This document shows, one piece after another, positions 25,457-33,875 of a stretch of 64,000 bases of DNA (within the stretch, counting starts at the first letter, position 1; each line of letters opens with the position of its first letter). Origin of the DNA: Paenibacillus albidus (GTDB lineage Bacteria > Bacillota > Bacilli > Paenibacillales > Paenibacillaceae); assembly GCF_014644435.1 (NCBI RefSeq), contig NZ_BMKR01000022.1, forward strand, positions 44,624 through 108,623, written 5' to 3'. The position numbers and the translations under genes were made by a program. Under the pieces are notes generated by a model. The model searched no databases. It worked only from the letters and a program-made list of their open reading frames with translations, and was not told the origin of the DNA.

Positions 25457-27790
25457 CTATTTTGTCGGTTCTGCAACATTCGGATCAAAATCAGCCACAA
25501 TCAGCATATCCATATGGCGGGCGTTCCGGAGCAAGTAGTGAACGAAGCTCTCTTTAAACAACGTCCGCCATAAAGGTTTTCGGGACTGGCCAATAATAAG
25601 CTGTGTCGTCTGCAGGCCGTTCATCCTATCCAGTAGATGCCGATGGATGTTCGCCCTGCTGCTGGCCTCGGCCACCTCCATTTTTCCGCCGAGCCGTTCT
25701 GTCAAATGGCGAAGCGTCTCCAGCCGCTTCTGGTATTCGGACGTTTGCGCTTCCCTGCAATGCACATAATGTACATACCATTCTGCCTTCAAGCGATGCG
25801 CAATCCGGAATCCGCGGCGTATCAGCCGCTCTGCCTGCGGCCCCATATCCACACAGACGCAAATAACCTCCCGCCTGCTCCATGGCCCCCGCAAAGAGGT
25901 ATCCCGGTCCCAGGCTTCCAGCCGTTCGTCCACATCATCGGCAAGTTCCCGCAGGGCCAGCTCACGCAGCGCAATCAGATTGCCGATCTTAAAAAACGAA
26001 TTCAGTGCCTGGTTCACCTTCTCTGCCGCGTAAATTTTTCCTTCCCGCATCCGCTCCTGCAGCATTTGCGGCGTAACGTCGATAAGCTCCACTTCCCCCG
26101 CCATTTTCAAGATCGCGTCCGGCACCGTCTCCCGGACACGCACACCGGTTAATTGGGCTACCGCATCATTCAGGCTTTCCAGATGCTGCACATTCACAGT
26201 GGTAATCACAGAGATGCCATTCTCCAGCAGGCGGATGACATCTTCATATCGCTTTCGAGTCTTACTGCCAGGTACATTAGTGTGCGCCAGTTCATCAACC
26301 AGCACAACCTCTGGATGGCGTGCAATAATTGCATCGGTGTCCATTTCTTCCAACAAGGTTGATTGATAATTCATTTTAGCCCGCGAAATCGTTGATAATC
26401 CGCCTACTTGCTCTTTGGTTTCCTTCCGTCCATGCGTCTCAAGAAGCCCGATGACGACATCAATCCCCCGGTTCAACAGAAGATTGCCCTCTTGCAACAT
26501 TTTGTATGTCTTGCCTACACCCGGAGCTGCACCGATATAGACCTTGAAGCTGCCACGGCGAATGGTTTCAATCTTCTTCTCCATTTCCTTGGTGGTCAAC
26601 CGATGGAATGGCTCCTCTTTTTTCTTCGAGCTGGGCCTGATGGGCAGAATCCTCTCCCCCTCCTGCTCGGAACGATCCGCCATCAGAAACACATCAATGT
26701 TTCGCGTTTTTCGCAATACGCGGTTTGCTATGGAGCCCTGCCATTTTTCCTGCCAGCGGCTTTTTTTAGAATGACCCATGACGATCCGGGTGACGTTATG
26801 TTGAATCGCATAACGCACCAATACAGAAGGAAGCTGACGCAGGCGAGCCAGCTCAAGCTCCTCAAACTTCGCCTCCACCCGTCCAACCAGTTTAATGATG
26901 GAACGTTTAAAGGTTTGCTGTTCCTTTGTCAGCGGAGAATCAAGTACAACAAATGTCACCACCATCAGATCACCATTAAGCCGCTTGGCGATTTGCTGGC
27001 CTCTTCTCACATAAAGGGACCCATTCCAATGGTATTGTGCAGATACCAGTATCCGCTCTGTGGCGCCAGAAGGGCCGATAAGCCCATGCTCTTCCCGATG
27101 TTTTTCCAGAGAATCGTTTACCCCCTCCGCCACCAGCCGCAAGGATACCTCACGCAGCACGCCAAGATTGCCCCGGCGGGACATAGCGGGGTGAGTCTCA
27201 CCGCCCAGAACCCCATCTTCCATTCGCTTCAAAATCGTTTCCGGAGATACGTCAATCAGACGCACTTCATCCGCCAGTTCCAGCGTATTCAAAGGCACCG
27301 TCTCTTCTGCCCGAATACCCGTCATTTGAAAGATAAATTCCTCAACTCCGGCCAGCTCATACACATTGATGGTCGTAATTACGCTGATGCCGTTGTCCAT
27401 CAAATATCGGATATCTTCGAGCCGGGTAGGAAAGCGCGCATCCTCACGATTGTGATGGGCCAGTCCATCCACCAGCAGCACCTCGGGATTTCGTGCCAGC
27501 AGAACCTCCAGAGGAAGGTCCTTCTGCTCCTTGCCGTCCTTCCACCAATGGATACTGGGCACGCGTTCCAAGTTCTCAAGCTGCTGGACGGTCTCCGCAC
27601 GTTGCATGGTCGATACGGCACTGAATACCACATCGATCCCCTGCTTCTTCAAAAGCCGGCCCTCTTGCAACATATGATACGTCTTACCCGAACCGCTGAC
27701 AGAGCCGATAATAATTTTTAATCTGCCCCGATGCAGCCGGTATATGGAATACAAGATTTCTTCAGGCGTTTTGCGTTTATAAGGCGCCAC
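25457..27790 (-). CDS. Tandem KdpD sensor-domain protein without kinase
   Basis: ~777 aa from the GTG at 27790 (AAGGTGAAGGA before it); frames to 27841 run into a hairpin. It holds two consecutive copies of the KdpD N-terminal unit (KdpD domain plus USP-like domain), and nothing after. Copy 1 has Walker A GSVSGSGKTYHML, a changed Walker B (VLLVDGLAHHN) and a USP part with ILVSAQYHWNGS. Copy 2 has Walker A GAAPGVGKTYKML, canonical VLVDELAHTNVPGS and a USP part ending QLIIGQSRKP. No membrane segments, no His box, no ATPase domain. It is the last gene of the kdpFABC operon; complete kdpD/kdpE lie at 33-36.6 kb. Kinase-free KdpD forms are known in some bacteria and USP domains can bind c-di-AMP, so a cytoplasmic ligand-sensing or modulating role is inferred. 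Confidence 0.85.
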   Translation of the reverse strand: MAPYKRKTPEEILYSIYRLHRGRLKIIIGSVSGSGKTYHMLQEGRLLKKQGIDVVFSAVSTMQRAETVQQLENLERVPSIHWWKDGKEQKDLPLEVLLARNPEVLLVDGLAHHNREDARFPTRLEDIRYLMDNGISVITTINVYELAGVEEFIFQMTGIRAEETVPLNTLELADEVRLIDVSPETILKRMEDGVLGGETHPAMSRRGNLGVLREVSLRLVAEGVNDSLEKHREEHGLIGPSGATERILVSAQYHWNGSLYVRRGQQIAKRLNGDLMVVTFVVLDSPLTKEQQTFKRSIIKLVGRVEAKFEELELARLRQLPSVLVRYAIQHNVTRIVMGHSKKSRWQEKWQGSIANRVLRKTRNIDVFLMADRSEQEGERILPIRPSSKKKEEPFHRLTTKEMEKKIETIRRGSFKVYIGAAPGVGKTYKMLQEGNLLLNRGIDVVIGLLETHGRKETKEQVGGLSTISRAKMNYQSTLLEEMDTDAIIARHPEVVLVDELAHTNVPGSKTRKRYEDVIRLLENGISVITTVNVQHLESLNDAVAQLTGVRVRETVPDAILKMAGEVELIDVTPQMLQERMREGKIYAAEKVNQALNSFFKIGNLIALRELALRELADDVDERLEAWDRDTSLRGPWSRREVICVCVDMGPQAERLIRRGFRIAHRLKAEWYVHYVHCREAQTSEYQKRLETLRHLTERLGGKMEVAEASSRANIHRHLLDRMNGLQTTQLIIGQSRKPLWRTLFKESFVHYLLRNARHMDMLIVADFDPNVAEPTK

Positions 27791-27821
27791 TCCTTCACCT
27801 TCTCCCCAAACTGTTAATAAC

Positions 27822-27850
27822 CCTGTCCGCATCGACTGCACGGACAGGGT
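27822..27850 (-). terminator. Stem-loop between kdpC and the tandem KdpD gene
   Basis: CCCTGTCCG and CGGACAGGG form a perfect 9-bp stem with an 11-nt loop, starting 6 nt after the kdpC stop. No T run follows; partial termination or mRNA processing is likely. Confidence 0.6.
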
Positions 27851-27856
27851 GTGTGG

Positions 27857-28477
27857 CTATTTCACCGACAACTGCGATAAAGCCATATTCAGCTTCAGTA
27901 CATTGACACGTTCCTCGCCGAATAAACCAAGATCGCGTCCTTCGGTGTGTTCCCTTACGAGTTCTTCCAGCTTATCCGCTGAAATACCGGTCAGGCCGCT
28001 AATTCTGGGAATCTGTACCCGTGCAGAAGCCGGAGAGAGATGCGGGTCCAGCCCTGAGCCGGAGTTCGTAACGAGACCAATCGGCAGTTCATGGATAGGA
28101 ACTTCGGGATTGTCCACCTTCCACTTGGCGATGAATTCTCTTGTGCGCTGCAGCATATCCGGATTGGACGGACCATAGTTGTTGGAGCCTGAAGCCTCGG
28201 CTTTATATTCAATGCTGGATACGCGGCCATGAAACAACGCCGGATTTGTGAAGTTTTGGCCAATCAGCTCAGAGCCAATGATCTTGCCTTCGCTGTTCTT
28301 CAACAAACTTCCATTCGCCTGAGAAGGCATTAGCACCTGGGCAAGGGCCGTAGAGGCCAGCGGGTAAACAATACCGCACAGTATGATGAACACGGCGCTG
28401 AGTCGTACCACACTCAACAAATAGGCTCCTTTGGAGACAGGCTCATGATCCGATAATTCCGTATTTATATTTTCCAT
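27857..28477 (-). CDS. kdpC: Potassium-transporting ATPase subunit C
   Basis: 206 aa from the ATG at 28477 (GAGAGG 9 nt upstream). The frame begins at 28501, but the earlier ATGs lie on or before that site. One TM helix near the N-terminus (SVVRLSAVFIILCGIVYPLA) is followed by the periplasm-side domain with GQNFTNPALFHGR, SGSNNYGPSNP and NSGSGLDPHLSPASA, which are diagnostic of KdpC. Chaperone-like subunit that assists ATP use by KdpB. Fourth subunit gene of the kdpFABC operon. Confidence 0.96.
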   Translation of the reverse strand: MENINTELSDHEPVSKGAYLLSVVRLSAVFIILCGIVYPLASTALAQVLMPSQANGSLLKNSEGKIIGSELIGQNFTNPALFHGRVSSIEYKAEASGSNNYGPSNPDMLQRTREFIAKWKVDNPEVPIHELPIGLVTNSGSGLDPHLSPASARVQIPRISGLTGISADKLEELVREHTEGRDLGLFGEERVNVLKLNMALSQLSVK

Positions 28478-28513
28478 CTTTATCATCCTCTCTGGCACCA
28501 TAATACACTTCTT

Positions 28514-30547
28514 TTAGATCCAAATACTGACAAGCAAATCAATCGCTTTAATGCCGAGGAAAGGAACAACGATTCCCCCCAGACCATAGATGAAAATATT
28601 CCGCCGCAGCAATTTGACCGAACTCATCGGTTTATAAGATACGCCTCTCATCGCCAGCGGAATCAGCAGCGGAATAATAATTGCATTGAAAATCAGCGCC
28701 GAGATAATCGCCGAGCTTGGAGAGCCCAGCCCCATCACGTTCAGCAACTCCATTTGCGGGATAGCCAAGGTGAACATCGCAGGAATAATGGCAAAATATT
28801 TGGCGATGTCATTGGCAATGCTGAAGGTCGTCAGGGCGCCGCGCGTCATCAGCAACTGCTTGCCGATAGCTACGACTTCAATGATTTTGGACGGATCGGA
28901 GTCCAGGTCGACCATATTGGCCGCTTCCTTGGCAGCGGAGGTCCCGCTATTCATCGCAAGTCCCACATCCGCCTGCGCCAGGGCGGGCGCATCGTTTGTC
29001 CCGTCGCCTGTCATGGCAACCAGCTTGCCTTCCTTCTGTTCACGGCGAATAACTTCAATTTTGTTCTCCGGTGTGCTTTCGGCAATGTAACCGTCCACCC
29101 CGGCTTCTGCCGCAATCGTCGCGGCAGTCAGCGGATTATCTCCCGTACACATGATGGTCTTGATGCCCATTTTGCGCAGTTCATCAAATCGTTCCTTCAT
29201 TCCCGGCTTTACCGTGTCTTTCAGATAGATGAGTCCATAAATCCGGTTATCTACAGCCACAGCAAGCGGGGTGCCGCCTTTGCCGGCGATTGCGTTCGAA
29301 TTTTTGTCCAGATTATCGGGAACCTGACCTCCCTGCGACAGCACCCAGCGCTTAATGGAATCCACAGCTCCTTTGCGAACCTTCCGGCCGTCTTTCAAAT
29401 CCAATCCACTCATCCGGGTTTCGGCACGGAATTCAATAAATTCCCCTTCCGCTTCCCATCCGGTATCATAGCCGTGGCCCAGCTTCTTGACCAATTCGAT
29501 AACAGAACGCCCTTCCGGTGTCTCATCCTTCACTGAGCTGATCGCTGCCCATACGGCCAAATCCTCCTCCGTCTCTTTCCCCACTGGAACAAATTCGCTG
29601 GCCATGCGGTTGCCGAAGGTGATAGTGCCCGTTTTGTCGAGAATCATCGTATTGATATCCCCTGCTGCTTCTACCGCTTTCCCGGACATCGCCAGAACGT
29701 TGAATTGGGTGACCCGATCCATGCCCGCGATCCCGATAGCAGACAACAACCCGCCAATGGTCGTGGGAATCAAACAGACCAGCAGCGCAATCAGAACCGG
29801 AATGTCCAGGTTAACTCCAAGGTAAGCCGCAATCGGGCGCAGCGTAACGACCACAATCAAAAAGATAATGGTCAAGCTGATCAATAGCGTGTTAAGAGCA
29901 ATTTCGTTGGGTGTCTTCTGCCGCTTGGCGCCTTCGACCAAAGAAATCATCCGGTCGAGAAAAGATTCGCCCGGATCGCTCGTAATCCGCACCTTGATTT
30001 GATCACTGACCACTCTCGTACCGCCAGTGACCGAGTTGAAGTCTCCACCCGCTTCCTTAATGACAGGGGCCGATTCTCCCGTAATCGCTGATTCGTCAAC
30101 AGAAGCCAGCCCTTCAATGACCTCTCCGTCGCCGGGAATCAGTTCTCCCTGACTGACGAGGACGATATCCCCCTTCCGCAGCTCGGAGGAAACGACCGTC
30201 TTGACGGCATCACCCACCAGCTTATTGGCAGTAATATCCTGCTTCGTTTTCTTCAGCGAATCAGCCTGCGCTTTGCCGCGTCCCTCCGCCAGGGCTTCTG
30301 CAAAATTCGCGAACAAAACCGTTACCAGCAGGATGAAAAACACCGTGATATTGAACCCTATCGATTCCTTGGCACCGAAATAACCGGGGGCGAGTACCAT
30401 CAGCAGGACCATAATCGTCCCCATTTCTACGACAAACATGACCGGATTCTTGATTAAAGTCATCGGGTTCAGTTTAACAAAACTGTCCTTGACCGCACTT
30501 CGTATGATAGGACCACTCAACAGCCTCTTTTTTTGTACCGTACTCAT
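28514..30547 (-). CDS. kdpB: Potassium-transporting P-type ATPase subunit B
   Basis: 677 aa, GGGAG 7 nt before the ATG. P-type ATPase catalytic subunit: actuator TGES in ITGESAPV, phosphorylation DKTGT in MILDKTGTITFGN, hinge MTGDGTNDAPALAQAD. Seven membrane helices are expected. Length is standard for KdpB. It lies 17 nt after kdpA and 12 nt before the longer kdpC frame. Drives high-affinity K+ uptake through KdpA under potassium limitation. Confidence 0.97.
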   Translation of the reverse strand: MSTVQKKRLLSGPIIRSAVKDSFVKLNPMTLIKNPVMFVVEMGTIMVLLMVLAPGYFGAKESIGFNITVFFILLVTVLFANFAEALAEGRGKAQADSLKKTKQDITANKLVGDAVKTVVSSELRKGDIVLVSQGELIPGDGEVIEGLASVDESAITGESAPVIKEAGGDFNSVTGGTRVVSDQIKVRITSDPGESFLDRMISLVEGAKRQKTPNEIALNTLLISLTIIFLIVVVTLRPIAAYLGVNLDIPVLIALLVCLIPTTIGGLLSAIGIAGMDRVTQFNVLAMSGKAVEAAGDINTMILDKTGTITFGNRMASEFVPVGKETEEDLAVWAAISSVKDETPEGRSVIELVKKLGHGYDTGWEAEGEFIEFRAETRMSGLDLKDGRKVRKGAVDSIKRWVLSQGGQVPDNLDKNSNAIAGKGGTPLAVAVDNRIYGLIYLKDTVKPGMKERFDELRKMGIKTIMCTGDNPLTAATIAAEAGVDGYIAESTPENKIEVIRREQKEGKLVAMTGDGTNDAPALAQADVGLAMNSGTSAAKEAANMVDLDSDPSKIIEVVAIGKQLLMTRGALTTFSIANDIAKYFAIIPAMFTLAIPQMELLNVMGLGSPSSAIISALIFNAIIIPLLIPLAMRGVSYKPMSSVKLLRRNIFIYGLGGIVVPFLGIKAIDLLVSIWI

Positions 30548-30564
30548 CTTTGTTCTCCCTCTCT

Positions 30565-32241
30565 CTACCGTAGAGTCAAATGTTCCGCAATCGGTCCCAG
30601 CACGATGACCGGCAGGAACGTCAGCGCGCCAATAATCAGTACCGTGCCGATCAAAATCCCGGTAAAGAGGCCGTTGTCCGTGCGGAAGGTGCCGATGGTT
30701 TCCGGAACGGGCTGCTTGCGCAGCAGAGAACCGGCAACAGCCAGCATGGCAATCATGGAAACATAACGTCCAAGCAGCATCACTAGCCCCGTCATCATAT
30801 TCCAGAACGTACTGTTATCCGCAAGTCCTTCAAAACCTGAGCCGTTGTTAGCGGCAGATGAGGCGTACTCGTACAGCACCTGCGTCAATCCATGATAACC
30901 GGCATTGCTGATCGCCCCTTGGCCGAGATCCGTCAGGAAGGAAGCAGCCGTCGGCGCCAGAATGATCAGTGGATGAATCAAAATCGCAATCGCAATCAGC
31001 TTCATTTCCCTGGCTTCGATTTTTCGGCCGAGGAATTCAGGCGTCCGCCCCACCATCAATCCGCACAAGAAGACCGCAAGTATGGCGTACATCAGCATGT
31101 TAATCAAACCTACCCCTTTACCTCCGAACACGTTGTTCAGCATCATCAGTGCCAGCGGGGTAATTCCTCCCAGCGGGGTCTGGGTGTCATGCATATTGTT
31201 GACACTGCCTGTTGTCGCCGCGGTGGTCACCGTTGTAAACAAGGAGGATTGCGGAATGCCAAAGCGGACTTCCTTGCCCTCCATACTGCCTTGAGAGGCA
31301 TCAATTCCCATGGCATTGATCGCCGGGTTGCCTTTGCTCTCCGCATAAAAGTTCAAGGAAAGCAGCAAGAGGAACAACACCATCATCGCCGTAAATATTC
31401 CCCAGCCTTGCCGCTTGTTTTTGGCAAACAGACCGTACATATACGGCAGCGCTGCGGGCAGCATCCACATTGACAGAATTTCAATGACATTGGTAAGGGG
31501 GGACGGATTCTCAAACGGATGAGCCGAGTTGGCCCCGAAGAATCCGCCGCCGTTCGTTCCGAGATGCTTGATGGATTCCAGGGAAGCCACTGGCCCAATC
31601 GCAATCTGCTGGGTCTGTCCCTCCAGGGTTGCGACCTCCAGTGTCGGCTTCAACGTCTGCGGAACTTGTTGCGCTACGAGCAGCAGCGTTACGAGCAAGG
31701 CAAGGGGGATAAACACCCGTGTGTGGGCTTTGACAAAGTCTTCAAAAAAGTTCCCCAGTGTCTTTCTGCCCGTAATGCCTCTTACAAAAGCCACCGCCAC
31801 GGAAAAGCCGCTCGCCGCCGACGTGAACATCATCATGGTGATGACAGCCATTTGCGAAAAATACGAAAGCCCTGTCTCCCCGCTGTAATGCTGCAGATTG
31901 GTGTTGGTCATAAAACTGATCACTGTATTAAAGGTGAGCGTCTGCTCCATCTCACCGATTCCGTTCGGATTAAGCGGCAATCCTCCCTGCACACGGAGAA
32001 TAAGATAGCCAAAGGCCACAAGCACAATATTGGTGGACAGAAAACTGATAGCATACCTTTTCCAAGACATGCCCTCTCTCTTTTTCAGGCCGCCTAATTT
32101 ATATATTCCCCGCTCGATCCCGCCGAAGATCCGGTCTGTCCGGTTCGGCTCATTGGAAAAGACGTTATAGAGATAAGTTCCGAGCGGTTTGACGAGCAGC
32201 AGCAGAATAATGATGACTGCGACGATTTGCACAATACCCAC
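30565..32241 (-). CDS. kdpA: Potassium-transporting ATPase subunit A
   Basis: 558 aa, GTG start with AAGGAGG 7 nt upstream. Ten membrane helices and four K+-channel-like filter repeats, including NLQHYSGETGLSYFSQM, TNGGGFFGANSAHPFENP and NNGSGFEGL. It is the ion-selective pore of the Kdp complex. Starts 75 nt after kdpF. Confidence 0.97.
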   Translation of the reverse strand: MGIVQIVAVIIILLLLVKPLGTYLYNVFSNEPNRTDRIFGGIERGIYKLGGLKKREGMSWKRYAISFLSTNIVLVAFGYLILRVQGGLPLNPNGIGEMEQTLTFNTVISFMTNTNLQHYSGETGLSYFSQMAVITMMMFTSAASGFSVAVAFVRGITGRKTLGNFFEDFVKAHTRVFIPLALLVTLLLVAQQVPQTLKPTLEVATLEGQTQQIAIGPVASLESIKHLGTNGGGFFGANSAHPFENPSPLTNVIEILSMWMLPAALPYMYGLFAKNKRQGWGIFTAMMVLFLLLLSLNFYAESKGNPAINAMGIDASQGSMEGKEVRFGIPQSSLFTTVTTAATTGSVNNMHDTQTPLGGITPLALMMLNNVFGGKGVGLINMLMYAILAVFLCGLMVGRTPEFLGRKIEAREMKLIAIAILIHPLIILAPTAASFLTDLGQGAISNAGYHGLTQVLYEYASSAANNGSGFEGLADNSTFWNMMTGLVMLLGRYVSMIAMLAVAGSLLRKQPVPETIGTFRTDNGLFTGILIGTVLIIGALTFLPVIVLGPIAEHLTLR

Positions 32242-32316
32242 GAATGACCCTCCTTAATTTAGGCAAGCGATCGCCCGCCTAATCGTTTCTTTTTAACAAT
32301 GCTTCATGATGATCTG

Positions 32317-32394
32317 CTAGAACTTCTCCGGATGGATCAAGGCATAGACCAGATAGAGAAACAAAAACAAGGTAGCTGCAATAATTACCGTCAT
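32317..32394 (-). CDS. kdpF: Potassium-transporting ATPase subunit F
   Basis: 25 aa, a single membrane helix: MTVIIAATLFLFLYLVYALI then HPEKF. GAGGGGGG lies 8 nt upstream. The pattern of a hydrophobic helix ending in Y.L..PE is that of KdpF, the small lipid-like stabilising subunit. Its ATG overlaps the stop of the 36-aa gene upstream (ATGA), so they are translationally coupled. Confidence 0.93.
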   Translation of the reverse strand: MTVIIAATLFLFLYLVYALIHPEKF

Positions 32395-32501
32395 TGCCCT
32401 TGCCCCCCTCTATCGTCAACAACACGTTCGCACCAGCTCGCGAATGCATAGAACAGACCGAAGATTGCAACCAATGCCGCAACCATGTACACATCCATCA
32501 T
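32391..32501 (-). CDS. Small membrane peptide preceding kdpF (36 aa)
   Basis: 36 aa, with a double Met start at 32501/32498 and AGGAGAGGAG about 10 nt upstream. One hydrophobic helix (VYMVAALVAIFGLFYAFA) is followed by SWCERV and a charged tail. First gene of the kdp operon and coupled to kdpF by ATGA. Similar unnamed peptides occur ahead of kdpF/kdpA in other bacteria as far as I recall. A role as a further small subunit or assembly factor is inference. Confidence 0.75.
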   Translation of the reverse strand: MMDVYMVAALVAIFGLFYAFASWCERVVDDRGGQGQ

Positions 32502-32585
32502 CGTTTCTCTCTCCTCTCCTAGTAACATGCTTCAAAGCGCTCCCTTTTGATTTAAAAAGATTCCTGTTCAGCGTATCATGTCTGT

Positions 32586-32637
32586 CATTAATTCAGGATT
32601 AGGATCCTATATGAAAGGATTAAGATCGCATTAAGAT
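32586..32637 (-). promoter_or_regulatory. kdp operon promoter with KdpE-type direct repeat
   Basis: On the minus strand, ATCTTAAT-GCG-ATCTTAAT (32619-32637, period 11) is followed 17 nt later by TAATCC, a plausible -10. The whole 52-bp block has a diverged copy at 33049-33099. It lies 85-136 bp upstream of the first gene of the kdp operon. Tandem half-sites one helical turn apart are typical of OmpR/KdpE-family regulators. Confidence 0.7.
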
Positions 32638-33008
32638 ATTTCACCTATATTATTTATCTGGTATACTTCTTCTCCCAACACCTGATTTACAGCCTGGATA
32701 AAAGCGTCATAGCCTCCATCGCTGTCATTCCTATAAGGCAACGCCAGAGACAGTATCTGCTCTATCTGCATAACATCAAGCTCATAGCTCTTTGACAGCA
32801 TTTCTTCAATGACATTGACAGGCACTCCCTCAGCAAAAACTTTGGCTGCCTTATAGATGCCGTAGTCCTCATAGTAGACCGTTGGATCCATCTCCCGCAT
32901 GTCGCGATAATCGTATACTTTTTTGACGGAATACAGCACCAGCAACGACAGTGAGAGCAGACCCACCCCGGCCAAAATTCTCATCATCTCCATAACCTCT
33001 TTCCCCAT
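32631..33008 (-). CDS. Unknown small membrane-anchored protein of the kdp locus
   Basis: 125 aa from the ATG at 33008. An ATG at 32987, with AGAGG close before it, would give 118 aa and may be the real start. One N-terminal membrane helix (ILAGVGLLSLSLLVLY) is followed by a charged soluble part of ~90 residues with no motif I recognise. Its promoter region (33049-33099) is a copy of the kdp operon promoter, and its stop lies inside the kdp operator at 32619-32637. I infer co-induction with kdp under potassium limitation; the function is unknown. Confidence 0.75.
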   Translation of the reverse strand: MGKEVMEMMRILAGVGLLSLSLLVLYSVKKVYDYRDMREMDPTVYYEDYGIYKAAKVFAEGVPVNVIEEMLSKSYELDVMQIEQILSLALPYRNDSDGGYDAFIQAVNQVLGEEVYQINNIGEIS

Positions 33009-33048
33009 GTATTCTTCTTGCTTCCGTCATAAAGCGTAACACTCCCGC

Positions 33049-33099
33049 CATTAGTTTAGGATTAGGGTTTGCATGAACGGATAAAGATCGTCTTAAGAT
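33049..33099 (-). promoter_or_regulatory. Second KdpE-type promoter, copy of the kdp promoter
   Basis: Aligns with 32586-32637 over ~50 bp with about three quarters identity. Both share CATTA.TT.AGGATTAGG, an ATGAA.GGAT core and the direct repeat (here ATCTTAAG-ACG-ATCTTTAT at 33080-33099). It lies 41-91 bp upstream of the 125-aa gene. Confidence 0.65.
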
Positions 33100-33110
33100 T
33101 CCGATAACAC

Positions 33111-33139
33111 AAAAAAACCATGCTCCATAAGGGCATGGT
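33111..33139 (-). terminator. Terminator of kdpDE
   Basis: On the minus strand ACCATGC ... GCATGGT is followed by TTTTTTTG, 29 nt after the kdpE stop. Confidence 0.85.
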
Positions 33140-33167
33140 TGTTGTAATCCAATCGTATTCAGAGCGT

Positions 33168-33875
33168 TTAACCGTCATCGCCCACCTGCAGCATTCGGTA
33201 ACCGATTCCAATATGCGTTTGAATATATCTGGGCTGCGAGGACGTTTTTTCGATTTTTTTTCGCAAAGTAGCCATAAATACACGCAAAGCGGAGACATCG
33301 TAGGGGTGGTTGCCCCAAATCTCATGCAGAATATAATTATGGGTCAACACTTTACCCACATTCTTGGCCAGCAGGCATAAAAGTCTATACTCGCTTGGTG
33401 TCAGATGAATTTCTTCTTCAGCCAGCCACACGCATCCTGCCGCATAATCAATTTTTAAAGGCCCGTTAATAAAACTGGAGGCATCCTTCAGGAGCTTATC
33501 ACTGTCATGGCGGATTCGCCGCAAACTGACCCGGAGTCTGGCGAGCAGTTCTTCCACGCTGAAGGGCTTGGTCAAATAGTCGTCTGCCCCTGCATCCAGC
33601 GCCTCAATTTTATCCCGGTCCTCACTGCGCGCGCTGACCACAATAATCGGTAGATTAGACCATGTCCGCACTTTTTTTATAATATCCACCCCATCCATAT
33701 CCGGCAGCCCCAAATCCAGAATCATCAGATCCGGTTGTCTGGATACCGCTTCAATAATTGAGGCTTCCCCTGTTTCCGCCGTGTGATACCGATACCCTTG
33801 GGTCTCCAGAGTGGTCGTGATCAGCTTGCGTATAGGCTTGTCATCCTCCACGACAAGAATAAAAGGTCTATTCAT
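33168..33875 (-). CDS. kdpE: KdpE response regulator
   Basis: 235 aa from the ATG at 33875 (AGGAGG 9 nt upstream); a GTG at 33881 would be too close to that site. Receiver domain with the DD pair in VVEDDKPIRK, Asp54 in MILDLGLPDMDG and Lys in YLTKPFS. The C-terminal OmpR-type winged helix has LTPSEYRLLCLLAKN and ALRVFMATLRKKIE. Overlaps kdpD by 8 nt. Activates kdp transcription; likely binds the ATCTTAAT repeats at 32619, 33080 and 36669. Confidence 0.95.
   Translation of the reverse strand: MNRPFILVVEDDKPIRKLITTTLETQGYRYHTAETGEASIIEAVSRQPDLMILDLGLPDMDGVDIIKKVRTWSNLPIIVVSARSEDRDKIEALDAGADDYLTKPFSVEELLARLRVSLRRIRHDSDKLLKDASSFINGPLKIDYAAGCVWLAEEEIHLTPSEYRLLCLLAKNVGKVLTHNYILHEIWGNHPYDVSALRVFMATLRKKIEKTSSQPRYIQTHIGIGYRMLQVGDDG

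Noticed and set aside
26408..27721. 437-codon open frame on the plus strand
   Set aside because: Lies wholly opposite the tandem KdpD gene, has no ribosome site and reads as low-quality His/Leu/Gln-rich sequence; a shadow frame.
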